The notes: generated from the letters alone by a model not told the origin. Numbered from the stretch's first letter, positions 46,166-60,615 are shown. The stretch is 64,000 bases of DNA from Zychaea mexicana (GCF_025766255.1 NW_026516667.1:248001-312000), one strand, 5' to 3'. A program made the numbers and translations.

Positions 46166-46780
46166 CTTTCTCACCATCTTATTATGCTCTTCCATCACAC
46201 GCTCCTTTATTTCAGCTGAAGTATTACACTATTTCTTATTTTAAGTACCACACTTGTTCTTGAACATTTCCCCCCTCTGGCTCATGGGGTTTTCTTATCC
46301 AGTCATCGAGATCGGGCATTAGCGGATATGCGCTTGTATGGCCATCTATTATTTCTGTAAATAATAATAAAGTTGATTCAGACAGACAGATAAGAAGGCG
46401 GATTTCATACTCCGTATAGAACATGGAAAAACGGATAATAATCCGTATAGTCTCCGCCAAGTCTCCTTTCTACACACGGCGAACCCACATTTCTCGTTTC
46501 AAATTAGATTACGTATGTTGTATTAGTGTGGTATTATGCGAAAGAAAAACAGAAAAAGGTCCAGCCCAGGGGAATGGAAAAAAGAAACGCAATATAAATG
46601 CGATAAAGTACAAGATAACGGAAGTTATGTGAGTGTGTGCGTGCTATAATGGGTTGACGAGGGGAGACAGATAATACACATGAAAGAAAAGTTGGAAGGT
46701 GGGGGTGTACGTGGGTGTGTGGAGTGTTGGTGTACATGTGTGGTTTGTTATGCCTCTTTTTGTGGAAAGTTCTACTACTA
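46166..46780. other. Spacer downstream of the glycosyltransferase gene
   Basis: AT-rich, no gene recognised. It presumably contains the 3' end of the minus-strand glycosyltransferase transcript. Confidence 0.4.
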
Positions 46781-48070
46781 TTAAGAGCTATTGCCCGGTG
46801 TAATTGCGTTCATTTGCTCTTGCCACGATTGCTCGAATTGAGCATCTACTTTCTTAAGCCATTCTTCATCAAGATACCAGAAACCAAGAGTGACAAGCTC
46901 TTTCTTTTTGTCACCAGCAACCTAATATGTATAGTCGTTTTAAAAGAATTGAAAGAAAAGATAGAAACGGGTCAGAAAACGTTGTTTATATTTACACAGT
47001 TCCCTATTATAGCTTCTTACCCGAAAGTTTGCATGTAAAATATATGGTTCCACACCTCGAGATTTGGACAGATTTTTATCGAAATAGGCGTATCCGTTGG
47101 GGAAGAACATGACATCAAGAAGAACGACGCTTGAAGATCGAATGTCCTTCACCATTTCATCAAGAGCTCTGTTCATTGCGCCTTGCTGTGTCAAACCTTC
47201 ATTCGAGTCCTGAAGATAGATTGTTTGTGCAAGCATTCGTTTCATGTCGTATTCTGGCTTGATCAAATAAAAGCCGGAATTGATCTGCCGAGTGTCGAGG
47301 CCTTCTTGTTGGAAGATGGCGTGTGTTTCTTGGCGCATGTCCATATATGTTTTCACGAATTCGATCATGCGCGGGCGTAAAAATACAATGTCGACATCAG
47401 AAAAGAAGACAGTGACATCGAGATAAAGTAATCGTTGAACGACCAATGTTTTGGCGTGCGTAATGATGCGATATCTCGGCGAGAAATAGTCTTCAAAATC
47501 AGTGGCTACGTCGAGATGTAGCCAGCTTTCCGGGATCGTTGCTGCATTCTCTTCGTATCCGGCATTGACAAGATGCGTATAGAGTTTGTCGTCGAGACAG
47601 AATACCAAGAACTTGTCCACGCCAGTCAGTTTAAGTGACTCAATCCAATTATACATGTAGTCTCGCATGCCGTAGTTGGCTGTGGCAATAAGGAGCACGC
47701 GCCCTTGCACAAGATTCTTATTGATCTTGTCCATGAGCTCCTGCGGCGGATCGGTAAATGATTCAGGTACAATGATGGGATCCTTCGCACCTGTCTTTTT
47801 CTGATCGCCGCTTTCAGGTACTTCGGGCAGCGGTTGGTCGGAATCGTAGGAATAGCAGGTGCAGTGCCATGGCTCGGTTGAATTGGTGTGTGTGGCATTA
47901 AAAGCATGTTGCTGGTCACGTAAGTAGCCGGCCGGAACGGTTTGAGATGAAGCAGGGACCCAAGTGGGCCCGGAAGCAGCGAGAACGCTAATGTAAATGA
48001 GGGTTGTTGCGATGGTGATTGCCAGGACGACAATCAGTGCTCGTCGGGTAGATCGCTCGGGAACGGGCAT
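46781..48070 (-). CDS. Nucleotide-diphospho-sugar transferase, type II membrane protein
   Basis: Glycosyltransferase of the nucleotide-diphospho-sugar transferase family (PF03407-like), probably acting in the Golgi lumen on glycans or the cell wall. Two exons, 48070-47021 and 46921-46781, give 396 residues. A single membrane anchor spans about residues 11-32 after a short basic N-terminus. A luminal stem with NxT/S sites follows (NATHTNST). The catalytic domain begins near RVLLIATANYGMRDY (124-138). A DxD-type metal-binding motif is at 225-227 in FFSDVDIVFLRP. Later family segments INSGFYLIKP and LDVMFFPNGYAYF are intact. The second exon closes the fold (LGFWYLDEEWLKK). Donor sugar and acceptor cannot be told. 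Confidence 0.9.
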
Positions 48071-51000
48071 GTATTGGGTGTTGCAGCAAAGGAAAAAGAA
48101 GTTTAATTTGGGTGAGCAAACAGCCCTCTGTCATTACAGGAAGAAAATGGAAAGGAAAACAGGCAATTTCTCATCCGACTGACTGGTTTAACCTTTTCGC
48201 TTAATTGAAAAAACATGGTTTTAGGCCAATTGTGTGTGGCGGGATGTTGCACTATCTTTTGCGTGCGGACATTTTTCTCTTTTCCAGCTTCTTTCTGATC
48301 TTTCGTCTGGGACCGTCCGTGTTGTTGCTGTTTCATTGAGAGTAGGTTGCTGATGAATTGTGTGCACTTAGGAGTTATTTTGCTTTGCTATTATTCTCGA
48401 AGAGAAGATTCACCTTTTCTTCCTTCTTTAATGTGGTTCCTTATTGTTTTGGGGTTGTACAACTTGCTCCTGTACTCCCTCCAGCATTTTTGGAACACAC
48501 TGTAAACGAGGGCAGCCACACTTGCTCAAGCGTCTGTGCCTAAACCTTAACAAGTTTTCTATACAATTGGAGTCGCACAAACAACCTGAGACTCAGCCCT
48601 TGATGTCTGATCTATCCTCTTTACTCTTGTTGCTTTCTATTCAAAGCAAACGTAGATTTCTGCTATACGAACAGTGGGCATGTATAGGTGGGAAAGCACG
48701 CACTGAGTGGTGACGATCTTTTCATAGTGGAGAAACACGGATTTTAAGGTTTCAACGACTGGGTTTGGGAGATAATACCTTATCCTTGGCTGGGTTCACT
48801 TTTGCGGCAAGTCGGCAAATTCCTATGTTTTCTCCCCGCCTTTATAAAACAAAAACAATGGTGCATATTTATACATGTTGACCGCTGTGTCTACGCTGTA
48901 ATCTCCACATCATACAAACATCCGCATTAAAAATAAAATCGCTATGTTTCAATATGCCCTTGTCGTCGTAAAATTACTGCAACAAAATCAGCAGACCTTA
49001 TCACCAATGCGACGTAAATAACTTATACTTTTTTATATTTCGATGATGCCAAGAGAGTAGCATTTGTTATCTTTGACATTTGATCTAGAAGTGAGAGTAG
49101 GCCTGTATTTTCCCATCTACTGTATCCTGTACTCGATTAGATAAGCCACGCATCGGCTTGCAACTGGTATTGATTCAAATGCAAGTGCGTTTTGTAAGCT
49201 TAGTACATACTAGCTTTCACCGCACAGATATAGCGTATGTGATAGCGTTTCAGCACAATAAAGAGTATGCATATGTATCTTAGGCTGCTGATCCGATGAT
49301 CAGCAGCTCTACACACAGAATGCATGTACTTTTGACCATGAGTTGACAAGCTATGCAAATAAGATATCCATCCACATCGAGCTGCTGTATCCCTTTCTAT
49401 TAGTATGATGGTGTACCACTGCTCTTTCTCTTTGTCACGCTCAGGACATGAGCAGGGGAGGGGCTAACACGGCAAGAGGAAAGGTTATTGTCAAAATGTG
49501 CACAGGAATACATATTTTACTTCATTTATTGTACACACAGCACACAAAGCTAATGAGCGATACTGAAATTTATACCACGACGTACTGTGTCTAAGTGTTT
49601 TTTGATGCAGTAAAAGCTCAATAGAATGATTCTATCATATAATTTTCCACTTGTTGAAAATCATTTGTAATCGCTGAGCTTGTGATAAGTAGAGGCTTTC
49701 CTTCTCTCAAGGAACAAGGGATTTTTTTGTAAATCTTATGATGCTATTAACAAAAAGGCTCCAAAGAAATATTGCATCGACGAAACTCACAAGCTTTTCG
49801 GTGATCCTCATAGCTTACCGCCTCTGTTAGAACTAGCAATGACAGAATCTATAAGTGGTGATAGTCGCCGTAGATTATTGTTTATGTTGTCCATGACATC
49901 AAAGGATGTGTTTTGTCTTTTAAGGGATGTGTAAATCCATCGATCACAGAAGTAGCGAGTTAAGGGGACCCACACGTTCGGGTTTTCGGACGAGACATTT
50001 ATTTGCCGGCGCATCTGTTGCTTGCTAGTGCATAGTAGTAGTCCACTCAGAGACAAGTCGATAGATTCATTTACTTGACCTATACATACCGACAGCTTGC
50101 GGCTATGTGGAGACATCCAAAGAAATTGTGTCATCTTGAATTTACTTTAAACACAAGAAGAGTAAAGCAGTACTTTTTAATATATAACCCCCCTGAATAC
50201 CACTGCCCATGTACACGGCGCTATACTGGCATGTGCGCAATTAAAGGAGAAGAGCGATAGTGAATCCTTCTTTCTTTATAAAATACAAGGTTATGATGCT
50301 TTATTAGCTCCCAAATGCTAAATGGCTAGCTACTGTACTACATTATTTTTTCGTCTTAGTTTCTTCCTCTTCTAACAGTACCTTGGTAGATGTGAGATAA
50401 GATTGTATTTCTTCGTCTCTTTGTAATTCAAACATAGAAAGTTCACTTCTACCTTGTATGTAGCAATGTATGCTTAGTACGTCATAGAAAACATGTTGAG
50501 ATACCTAAACAAACATTAAAGCGGTTGAATCTAAAAGATGCATCTTGCCAACCCGAATAGCTATAATAAGCTTATAAAAACAACTCCTTCCAGATATACA
50601 TATTATATATAATACCACGTCATCCACATTTCGTTTGAAACTGATAAGTGGCAATGATACATGGCTTTTTTCTTCTTTATTCTATCCCTTAATGATATAG
50701 GACAGCACAAAGACGACAAATGATGACCGATGAAATTTGAGAGTGAAAAGTACACAACAGCTTAATAAAGAAATGATTAATTGAAACTTCTTCCCGTTTA
50801 TTCATCCTAGCTACCGCTACTTTATACTCATTAGCTGTGAAAACAAGAGTTTTATCTTTGAGATTTACCTCACATAACTACTGCTGGCTACCACTACTAC
50901 TGGTGGAGGTGGGCTTTGTGATATGCATTGATATGCTATGTACAACAAAAAAAATTGCTGTACGATGCATCGTATGTGCACCATGTGTCTCCTTTTTAGA

Positions 51001-51463
51001 TAAAATACTGCGAGGTGTTTGCCTCCGATTTCAAACCCCCTCCAACTTACTCCCTGATGTCTGACTCTCTCATATCATCATCTCTTTAGCTACTATTCTA
51101 GTCTCTCGCTATCTCCTTAACGAGCCTCTTTTTTACTTTTTTATTTTCACTTACTTGTCCGTCAATGCCTGATAAATATTCATGCTTGTTTTCACGTCAG
51201 ACTTTCGACATAGCAAATAAGGGGACAGGAAGAAATAGAAGGGGTGAGGAGGAGGAGAAGCACGGCATAAGAGACATAGATAGAAAGGAGTTTGGCAGTG
51301 CCCCGATGAAGCGTCCGCTTTTTGCCCTCTTTTTACCCTTCTTGTTACTCTTGTCACTATATCCTAAATAAGATCCCTCTCCGTTTGTCTTCTTTTTTTT
51401 GCTTTTTTTTATATATTTTGTACTTAACCTTTTTTCACGATTTTGACTAATAACTAATATTTC
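48071..51463. other. Long intergenic region
   Basis: Mostly AT-rich with no recognised gene. A pyrimidine-rich stretch on the minus strand upstream of 48070 is the likely leader of the glycosyltransferase. A perfect small hairpin (GCTGCTGATC, 4-nt loop, GATCAGCAGC) lies at about 49284-49307. A minus-strand open frame with ATG at 50134 runs 108 residues to 49808 (starts MTQFLWMSPHSRKL) without a recognised domain; it may be a relic. Confidence 0.35.
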
Positions 51464-54400
51464 ATGATGATGAATCATAATATACGACGACGGAATAGCT
51501 ATCACAAAGATAATTTGAATATCATCATAAAGCCAACCACGTCGACATCAGCAGCAGCAACAGCAGCGAAAACATCCGAGAAAAAGCAAACGAAAGCCAT
51601 ACTCGACAAGTTAAAATTGCTCAGTTCAGACCCACCTCTTTTCTTCGTTTATTGCAATGATGTGGTTAGTAAGCAGACAATGACGAACAGCAATGATGCA
51701 TATACGCACTATGTTGCGGGATTGACCTTTCTATTTGTACAATAGGACATTGTGAGAAATTTTGCATCAGTTATCACCACTATCTTGACACTTACGCCTC
51801 GTGCATTAAGCGCATCTGCTCACATCGACAATCCAACACACGTTTCACTAGCACTTTCAAACGCATCAGCATTACTCGCGTCGATCATTGGCACACTCAT
51901 CTCTGTAAACAACGGCAGTAGACGAAGAAGCAGACGAGCTACTAGCAATTCAACAAAGTCTACTGGCACTGTCGCCACCACAAGAAGCACTAGTATTAAT
52001 AGCAGTAACGGTGATAATATTGAGGTATCACGTACAGTCGGACGTGCCATCCGTCGGAAACGGTTAACGTTGCCTGAATGGCCCGATTTGGCCGAAGTTA
52101 TTCAGCGCGAAGCAGATGCAATCATTGGCCATGTAAATCGTGCCAAAGATCTTGTGGAAACAACCTCACATGCTTTATATAACAAGATGATTGCTGCCGG
52201 GTGCTTTGAAGAAGAAGAATATGAATGCAGTTCTCCGCAGGTTCGTGTGGGTTTCCAAAATTAGCTTAATTTCTCTCTCTTTAGCCTCTTTTATGCAAGG
52301 ATCTTCCTTTCTTGATCACCTATACATATCCTCTATCTAAAAAACTATAATACAATATGAATATAGTCAGTGCACCTCGCTTTAATAGCACACTCTCATC
52401 AACTCATCGATGCATTACTTGCTTTTAATGGCAACACAACAGAAAGCGAGTGGATTGCTCATTCAACCAATCATGCTGATGCACCTCATCGACAACATCA
52501 AGGTTAGTTTCATTCCCTCAAGAAGTAACCGCAGTAAATACAGTTCTCGGAAGGTCAAAGTACCAAAAGAAAAAAGTAATAACGCATAGTGCATTGCTTA
52601 CTCCAGTTGTTAATGGGCAACTGAATATTGGAGCTATACGCAACATGACCTACAGAAGCAGTGCAGACTTATCAAGGAGCAGTAACTACCAACAGCAGTA
52701 CCATGACAACAGCAGGTAGAGCTTCATGACAATCATTCTAGCTTTTTTATAAATATCCACAAGAGAAATGTCTTATATGGCACTTTCACACGTTAGGGCA
52801 TTCAAGCGAAAATCTGCAGAAACAGCTGGCAGTCGTTTTATGCGAAGCATTTCATCGTCATTTCGAACGACAACATCAAACAGTACGAAGACTGTTGCAC
52901 AGGGCCAAGAAACGCCACCACAATCATCAAAATCATCCACTGTGTTTTTTCCTGACCACGCTTTCTCGTCAGTCAACATCAACGATGATGATAGTGGTGA
53001 CCCATGGTCATCAATGAGAATCAAGGCGGAAGAAAATGCGTCATCGATTTCAATGCAAAGCGTTTCCCAGCGTAGTACAGCATCAACCTCGTCAACGTCA
53101 AGCCCAAAAAATCCCATACGGACATTCTTTGGATCGGCAACGATGATTGTTCGACATGGACGCGATCATCAGGTATCACCATCGTCGAAAGTGGTCCCTG
53201 TTGCGACAAAGCAACAGCAACGCAGTAGTGGTGCTAGTAATATCAGTAACGGCCATAATTATCAATCAATGCATTCTATGAGTTGGAGACAACTGTTTAC
53301 ACCGGGACTGATGAGAAAATCATCAAAGTACGAAGGATCATTCTTGGACGAAGACAGTAGCAGTAGCTCTGCCGCCAGCAGCTGTAACAACCGACGAAGT
53401 TTTACAAGTGATCATATGGCTGAAACTGTAAAACTATATTCATCACAAGAGGTATATCTTCTGCTATTATTTCTCTCTCTTTCTGTCTCATGCAGGCAGG
53501 ATACATCCAATGACTATACTGATGGTAGTTATTACTTTAGCGGCAGCGATGGTCGTGCGGTGATGATGCCAAATATTCTCCTTTCGAGATTGCCAAGCAC
53601 AACAGCATGTATCCAATCAATAGCAGAAACTTAATGGGTGAGGAAAGATGCGAACGCCAATCTGCTGCAATGCGTCTTAGCAACGGTTCAGAATATCAGC
53701 GATCATTACATCCTGCGATTTCTACTATGTTCTACAAAGAGCCAAGCGAGATTACTCTATCGACGACGACTAGATCTGAATCATCAGATAATATGAATGG
53801 CCGGGATACTAGCAGACAGCAGAAGCAATTGGGCGTGGAGCATTTTGGATGCGAGGAGCCAGCGATGTATCGTCGAAGTTTTTCTGATGATGATGACGAT
53901 TTGGAATTGTTGACGATGGGAACATACGGCCCCCTAACACCCGTCAGTGTCCCCGAGTCACCAACTACACAATCATCGCCTACAGCAGATTTGAAATTTA
54001 CTACAACCAACAGCGGCGATGGCCCGGGGACTTCTACTGTTTCTCCACGAAGCGGCAGCACGGCCATCAGCCAGAAAGAGGACACGAATTTCGACAGAAT
54101 CTCGACACGCTCATCTTCGTATTTCTCAGCACGCTCGTTTTCTTCATATTCGAGTCTTCACTCTGCAAAAAGTAATAGCCAATCAAGAATATTTGATTTG
54201 GAAATGGCGCGGTATCATTACACGAACGGTGATGATCATCGTAGACGCTCGTCTATTATCATAGCGTCCCCTCTTTCTCTCTCTCCTGATACCGATGACA
54301 ATGATCGGCAACAACAGGTACACACAACGACGGCAGCATTAGACGACGGAGCTATTGAGCCAGCTACTACTGAGCCAGGATCTGAAAGAAAAAATACCAG

Positions 54401-57120
54401 AGCGAGCAACAATTATGCCACCATATCATCGTTATCAGCAGCACAAAAACAGCAAACGTCGACTCTACTCAGCAAGGCAATGATATTTGCAGAAGGGCGC
54501 TCATCTTCTGAAGAGCAACGACAGGCTGTGTCTTCTTCGTCATCGTATCGTTCTGTTGGAACTATTGGTATATCGAGTCTGTCTTCTGTCCTTGCTCGTC
54601 ATTGGGCACCTCATCGACGGACCGCCAGTATCCAAGGCAATAAAACCTCACAAAGCAGGTCATCGCAGCAACAGCGCAGAAGCCCGATACCTTTCAGTAC
54701 ATCTGACCCTGATATGGGCAGCAATAGCGACACTATCGTACAATCTGTTAATAACGCGTCCCGTGATACAGTAAGTTGAGATAGTTTGATGTTTCTATAG
54801 CCATGTCTATGAAGTGCGAGTTAAAAAGTGCGACATTAACACTCCATATTTTGAAACTGTTGTCGCATAGTTATATCGGTCTCTGGACATCGAAAACCGT
54901 ATTGGTAAGACACTTAGAAAACAGATACTGCTTGCACTTAGCACATCATAGCTCAAGTCATAATACCTTTTTTTTTTCTTGTAGATTTCACCCAGCCAAG
55001 TGATGAATTAAATTATGTTAGTGAAAATGGACATGCTATTCTAATTACACAGCCTGTTGCAGGAGACAAACAAAAAGTCATTGCAGGCACAGGCGCTCAA
55101 CTCTTCAAAAAGTTGATAGAAAGCGCAATTCATGGTAAGTGGCAGTTAAACTGTAATACTTTAGTACGACTTACTCTGTCGTGCCGTATCGATTTCAAAC
55201 CTTTCCTTATGTATTGTTAGACTTGGACTATGTCGACACATACCTTTTGAGTCATCATGCATTCATCAGCTCTGCCAAACTTTTTGATTACCTTAAAGAC
55301 GTTTTCCAGGGCATTACGTGGCATGAATATGGAACGACTTCGCAAAGAAGTATTCAGCTCAGGTAAAAGGAAAATCAGTTAAAGGCTTATTTTCATTAGG
55401 TTTACTAATCCTCCCTCTGGCATTTATTATAAATGTAGAGTCATAAATGTGATAACGCGTTGGATTAAGCTGCAATACGAGGATTTTAAAGTAGATGACA
55501 CCTTATTACATCGGTTACATCGTTTTCTGCTCATAAATATGCAGGCAGCACAGATTGGCGAAGAGCTTGCCACCATCAAAAACCTGTTGGATATTCAGGT
55601 TTGTTATACTTGCAATGTGTGCTTGTAGAAATACAAAAGGGGGAATGTGCTAAAACCAACATTTTTTTGGCTCAAAAATAGGACACACAGCAAGAGCATT
55701 CTTCTTCGGCCATCGTATACTCATCTTTGTCAAGGATTACTTCCACTGAATGGTTAGAACGTGCACGACCCCATGCCCGCGAATTCTACCCTCCAGGGAC
55801 TCCTGCTACTACTGCTGCGGCACCTCCGACTAAAATCCCATCATCACCACCTGCTCTTTCCACCGCTACTGTTTCTCCTTCTTTCACATTCAAAAAAAGC
55901 GGCGTTAATGCATTGGCATTATCCTCAACATCATCTGCATTGGCCTCCCTGGATGCACAAGACGTCGCACAATATCTGACCTTGGCAGATTTCAATGTGT
56001 TCAAAAATATCTCACCCTATGAATACCTCAGAGGAACGTGGCGAAATAGCAGTGTCAATAACTCGCAGCAGCAACACGAGCTTTCTAATCCAAAGAAAAG
56101 TGGATATGCCAGAATATTGACGAGACGAGCGAATATGGTATGTGCGAAAATAGAAGATTTTCTCCTTACTTGTCCTACCTCCTACTACTTCACCCTTCAG
56201 CATACTGCTTAACAGTGATGATTTACGCGGGGTTACTTTAGTACAGTATGATGCTTAATATGGCTGTGTGTGCATGTTCGCCGAGAAACTTACTGTATTT
56301 TATTGGGTATATGGTGTGTATAGTTGAGCCATTGGATACTGCATGAAGTTTGTTCACCTCAACATCCAAAGCAGCGACGAATGATTATTAAAAAGCTCAT
56401 CCATATTGCAAAGGTATGGAATATAAAACGGTGGTATTCGATTATCATCTGATATAATTAACACGATGATATGCCATTTTCTGTTTATTTCGTAATCAGC
56501 TATGCATCGAATGGAACAATTTTCATACTGGCATGATCATCATCATGGGTCTTCAGTGCCCGACCATTCAGCGACTAGAAAATACTTGGCAAGCACTGTC
56601 GAGCCGCGACATGAGCGCATTTGATGCGCTCCAGAAATACGTGGATGTAACAAACAACATGGGATACTATCGTCAAGCGTTGGCTACAGCAAAAGCGCCA
56701 GTGGTGCCTTTTTTCCCTCTTATTCTCAAGGACTTGACATTCTTCATGGATGGCAACCCAACCATGACAACGCCAGCGCCGTTGCCCGAACAACAACAGC
56801 AACAGCAACCTTCACCAAAATTAATCAACTTTGACAAATTTCGAGTGTTGACTCACTTTGTAAATACTTTGATGCGCTACACAACCGAAAACTATTGGTT
56901 TGCATCTGATCTCGAGCACTGCCCCTTTCTACCACATATATCCATTACAAGGCCTTGCTGCTCATCACATATTCCTGCAGACGTGCCTGTTCTTGACAGG
57001 GTTGCAGAATTGGTTGAGATTAAGATTCGTTCTGTAGAGTCTTGTTACGAAGATTCACGATGTAGTACGCAATGGATCTCGTCTAATATGCGACGGGTAG
57101 CAAAGCAACAATTATCGTAG
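51464..57120 (+). CDS. Ras guanine-nucleotide exchange factor (CDC25-like)
   Basis: Activator of a Ras-type GTPase by GDP release, probably at the plasma membrane. Large multi-exon gene, roughly 1,300-1,400 residues. The first exons (51464-52250) give a helical region (LDKLKLLSSDPPLFFVYCN, then RNFASVITTILTLTP, LPEWPDLAEVIQREADAI). The next exons (to about 54775) are Ser-rich and low-complexity, with an intron from about 53453 to an acceptor near 53540 that restores frame. The RasGEF N-terminal domain starts near 54985 (ELNYVSENGHAIL, DYVDTYLLSHHAFI). The catalytic domain runs from about 55960 to 57000: LTLADFNVFKNISPYEYL, ILTRRANM, LIHIAKLCIEWNNFHT, IIIMGLQCPTIQRLENTW and PFFPLILKDLTFFMDG. 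These are typical Cdc25 homology blocks. The exon near 54800-54900 is uncertain. Confidence 0.87.
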
Positions 57121-57430
57121 AGCCCTCTTTCTCTTTCATCTTTCCCTATTGATACTTTATGCATTGTTATATTCTTTTGTAACATACATTTTCTCTGCTC
57201 CTTTAAATTGTAATACTTAATTTTACTTTACGCTCTTTGTTATAACGGCTCGTTCCATTTGTGTATATAAAAAAGATACTTTATCCTATCTCACCTACTC
57301 TGTTAGGGCTGATCTGGTGTACATTGCTACAGCGGCAGTAGCAACAGCAGCAACAGCAGTAGTAGTAGTAATAGACAGCCTTCTAAGATAGATTATGATA
57401 GACAGAACCTGCATAAGTGTATTTCTGTGT

Positions 57431-57436
57431 AATAAA
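57431..57436 (+). promoter_or_regulatory. Candidate poly(A) signal of the RasGEF gene
   Basis: AATAAA about 310 nt after the stop. The spacer 57121-58213 otherwise holds a (CAG/TAG)n trinucleotide run near 57335-57372 and an AT-rich promoter region for the PHD gene. Confidence 0.35.
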
Positions 57437-58213
57437 TGAAGTACGATTATGAAGAGAGATGAAGGTGCCGTTTCATAATATTCTTCAGTATGCTTCTTGA
57501 CCGTTTCAAGGCAAGCAGGTATATATGTCTCTACTATATGAGTGAGCTACTCACTCATGTGATAGCAAAGCTACACCGAAGTAGAATCTACATTTATCTA
57601 CTACGCATACGTACTATTACGTGCCTTACACCCGATTTGGTGGTGAAGATAATGATAATGTCCACCTGTGCACAAGAGTATAGCGGAGGATCGGGAAATT
57701 TCGACGTCACAAAAATTGAGAACAAGCGAGAATAACCAAAAGCGTGCTCGGATTTTTTCTTATGGAAAACTCGTTCTTTTGTCTCTTTTCTATTCGTTTG
57801 AGTTTGAGAAAAAACAAACTCTTCCCCCTTTTCTCTCCTGTCCTTAGACACACACGCACAAAAAGAAAAGTAGCCACACTATCATCGCACGCACATTTTC
57901 TTCTATTGGTGCTCAATATTTTTATGTTTGCTAGTATATAGCAAAGTTGAAATACATAAACAAAAACAAAGAACGAGCCCGCAGCACTTAAAAAAAGGCA
58001 CACACATACTGTGTGTTTCAAAAACGACAACAGCAACTGCTACAACCACCATCAGTCCTTGTTAATAAGAAAAGCAGCGTTCTTTACAAACCAATAAAGG
58101 ATTAAAGTTGCCACAGGACGTATACCGTGTATCTTCCATCGAAAATATCACGCAATTACGAGCACACGCAACCTCTCCACAACCTGTAAAAACATAAAAC
58201 GCTCGTATAAAGC

Positions 58214-60225
58214 ATGGCAGACGAGGTGCGCATTAGAAGCCAAAAAGGAATCTGTTTAATTTACTTGACATTGACCTGGTATTCTTACCTTTTGTTATAT
58301 GTGTAAACTATAATTTCACAACCCACCTATCAACCATCAACCGAAATGCAACCCAGGACCGTTGCGCGGTGTGTGATGACCCGACTTCGCGGGTGACTAA
58401 CCAAATCTTATACTGCGATGGCAAAGGTACATATCAACTTTTTATTCGATCGTATCACAAAAGGAGCAACTGTCATTATTGTTGGCTGATTCTACCATTC
58501 TTGATCGACAAAAGACACTAACCTATCATCGTCGTTATAAAAAACTATATCATAGGTTGCGATATGCCTGTGCATCAATGTAATGTGATCTATCTCTTGC
58601 ACCCCTCCTTTATTGTTTAAGAGCTCAGGGACTCAAGGGGGAAAGGGTGGATTGCTAAACATATCTTTTTGTTCTTTTATCTTGACCGTAGTGTGCTATG
58701 GTGTTAGCATTATCCCCGAGGGCAACTGGTATTGCGAACGGTGCAATGCTCAGCGACGTGGAAGGCCGATGGTACATAGCAGTAAAGATCTCTGTTAGAC
58801 AAAGGAGAGAAAAGTGTAACTGCTAACCCAAAACTCACGGGATGTTTGTTTCAATCTTCTCTAGGAAGTCGTGTGTTGCCCGCAACAAAGTGGCCCCCTA
58901 AAGCCCACCCAACACGTTGGCAAATTTATGCATGTTGTTTGTGCCGCTTACAGCAAAGATGTCAAGCACGACAAAGAACCGTATTATTATATAAACAAAA
59001 ATTTAGATACCCAGGTAGCGTAAACCACCACCGGCGCAACTCTGCTATAGCTATAGTTACTACTAGTTACTCATATGCTCAAACTGCCTTTAGCAATGCT
59101 ACGTGTGCATGAAACGACAAGGTCTATGTCTAAAATGCAGTTTCCCTGGATGCTCCAAGTAAGCATGTCATCTATATCATTACACAAACAATCGCCTTGA
59201 AACATACGGCAATAATAACACCATTCCTGGCTGGATCTATCGCATAATCTAGAAGTTTTCATGCTACGTGCGGGGCGAATGCAGGCATTCTTGCTGTTGG
59301 TTATCCCATGCCCACTGGCAATCTCGTGAGGTGCAACGAGCATCAGTCATTTGACGATGGCATTTTTTCCATGTCATCTCATTATAAGAGACCAGGTTCA
59401 CCGATCAGAGAGTCCCCTACAAAGATCTTAAAATACGGCAATGAAAACAGTAACGAGAGCGGCAGTAACGGTTTCCGCAATAACAGCAGTAGTAGCAGCC
59501 TCATCAATAATGGCTATAGTGCCGGCAGTAATGTCGTTAACAATAACAGCAATAACAACAACAGACCAATAGTTGGATTCAAACAAAAACCACTGTCATT
59601 GTCGAAACAAACCGCTAAACCCCCAACAGCTACTGTCAAAACACAACCATCATCATCGTCATCAGCAGTGCCACAAATGGCAAATGTTATTCGCAACAAG
59701 GCTATTATCACTCCAACATCTGGAATGGCAACCACCTCTCCATCATCTACGCCACCACCTCCAGCAGCTCAACAACAACAATCATCGTCTTCTTCTTTGT
59801 CTCCCACTTCTGCGGAAATCGAACTTCGCAATTCAGTCGATCTTTTAAAAAAAGAACTGATACAAAAGCAATCCGCTTTGGACTATCTCGAAGCGACACG
59901 CGAAAATCTCAAGCACGATCTTAAGACAACTCAGAAAAAAGCCAGCGAATCGACTAAACTACAAGCAGAATTAGAAGAAGAAAAGAAAAAAGTCGAAACC
60001 ATGCGCAAGGAAATGCAGCAACAGAAAGAATTTAAGCGGGTTGTGACCGATATCATGATGCAACTGAATATTAAACTTGCCAACAACACGGCGCCATCGG
60101 TAACGAAAATGGACGAATACCTACGGCAATTGCGGGATACATTGTCAAGAACGGGGCCTCCTGGTGAAGAGGAACGGTTTCAGATCACGAACTTTGCAAA
60201 CAAGCTGGCGCAAAAACGAAAGTGA
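58214..60225 (+). CDS. PHD-zinc knuckle-ePHD chromatin protein (AF10/BRPF/JADE type)
   Basis: Predicted histone-reading nuclear protein. Seven exons with consistent phases (58214-58225, 58357-58426, 58556-58579, 58692-58771, 58865-59014, 59094-59158, 59253-60225) give 457 residues. The PHD finger starts at residue 7: CAVCDD, LYCDGKGCDMPVHQLC and PEGNWYCERC supply the Cys4-His-Cys3 ligands. The extended PHD follows: VVCCPQQSGPLKPT, FMHVVCAAY, CYVCMKRQGLCLKC and GCSKSFHATCG. The C-terminal half is Ser/Asn/Gln-rich and then forms a coiled coil of about 90 residues. The PHD lies at the very N-terminus, as in AF10/AF17, without the EPC-like region of Nto1/JADE. It converges on shugoshin. Confidence 0.88.
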
Positions 60226-60615
60226 TTTAAAGCTACAACAACATCAGTACCCATCATCGCCCTGCCCACATCACCTTCTAGAGCAACAGCAATAGCAAGC
60301 ACACCATTATATTCCCATTGTTCATCATAATCCTCAATAATTACACCGAGCCCTGGAGCCTTGCATCTGTACAACCATCACTGTTGCAGAGGAAGCGATG
60401 TAACTGCACTGGAGGGCTATTCCTGGTCCTGTTGCTTTTTCATTGTGTCTTTCTCAAAATTGTTATTATTTGTAAAGGGGCAAGAAAAAAGAAATTATGT
60501 CGTGTGTTTTTATTATGTAACATGTAACATAGTATATTGTAAAGCAAACCAAGCATCACGTAGATGTAGAAATAAAAAGTTTAACATTCGTCTATGTCGA
60601 TCATAACATGTTTTA

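Noticed and set aside
49284..49307. Perfect 10-bp hairpin as a terminator or attachment site
   Set aside because: It is isolated in eukaryotic intergenic DNA with no adjacent gene or element; probably chance.
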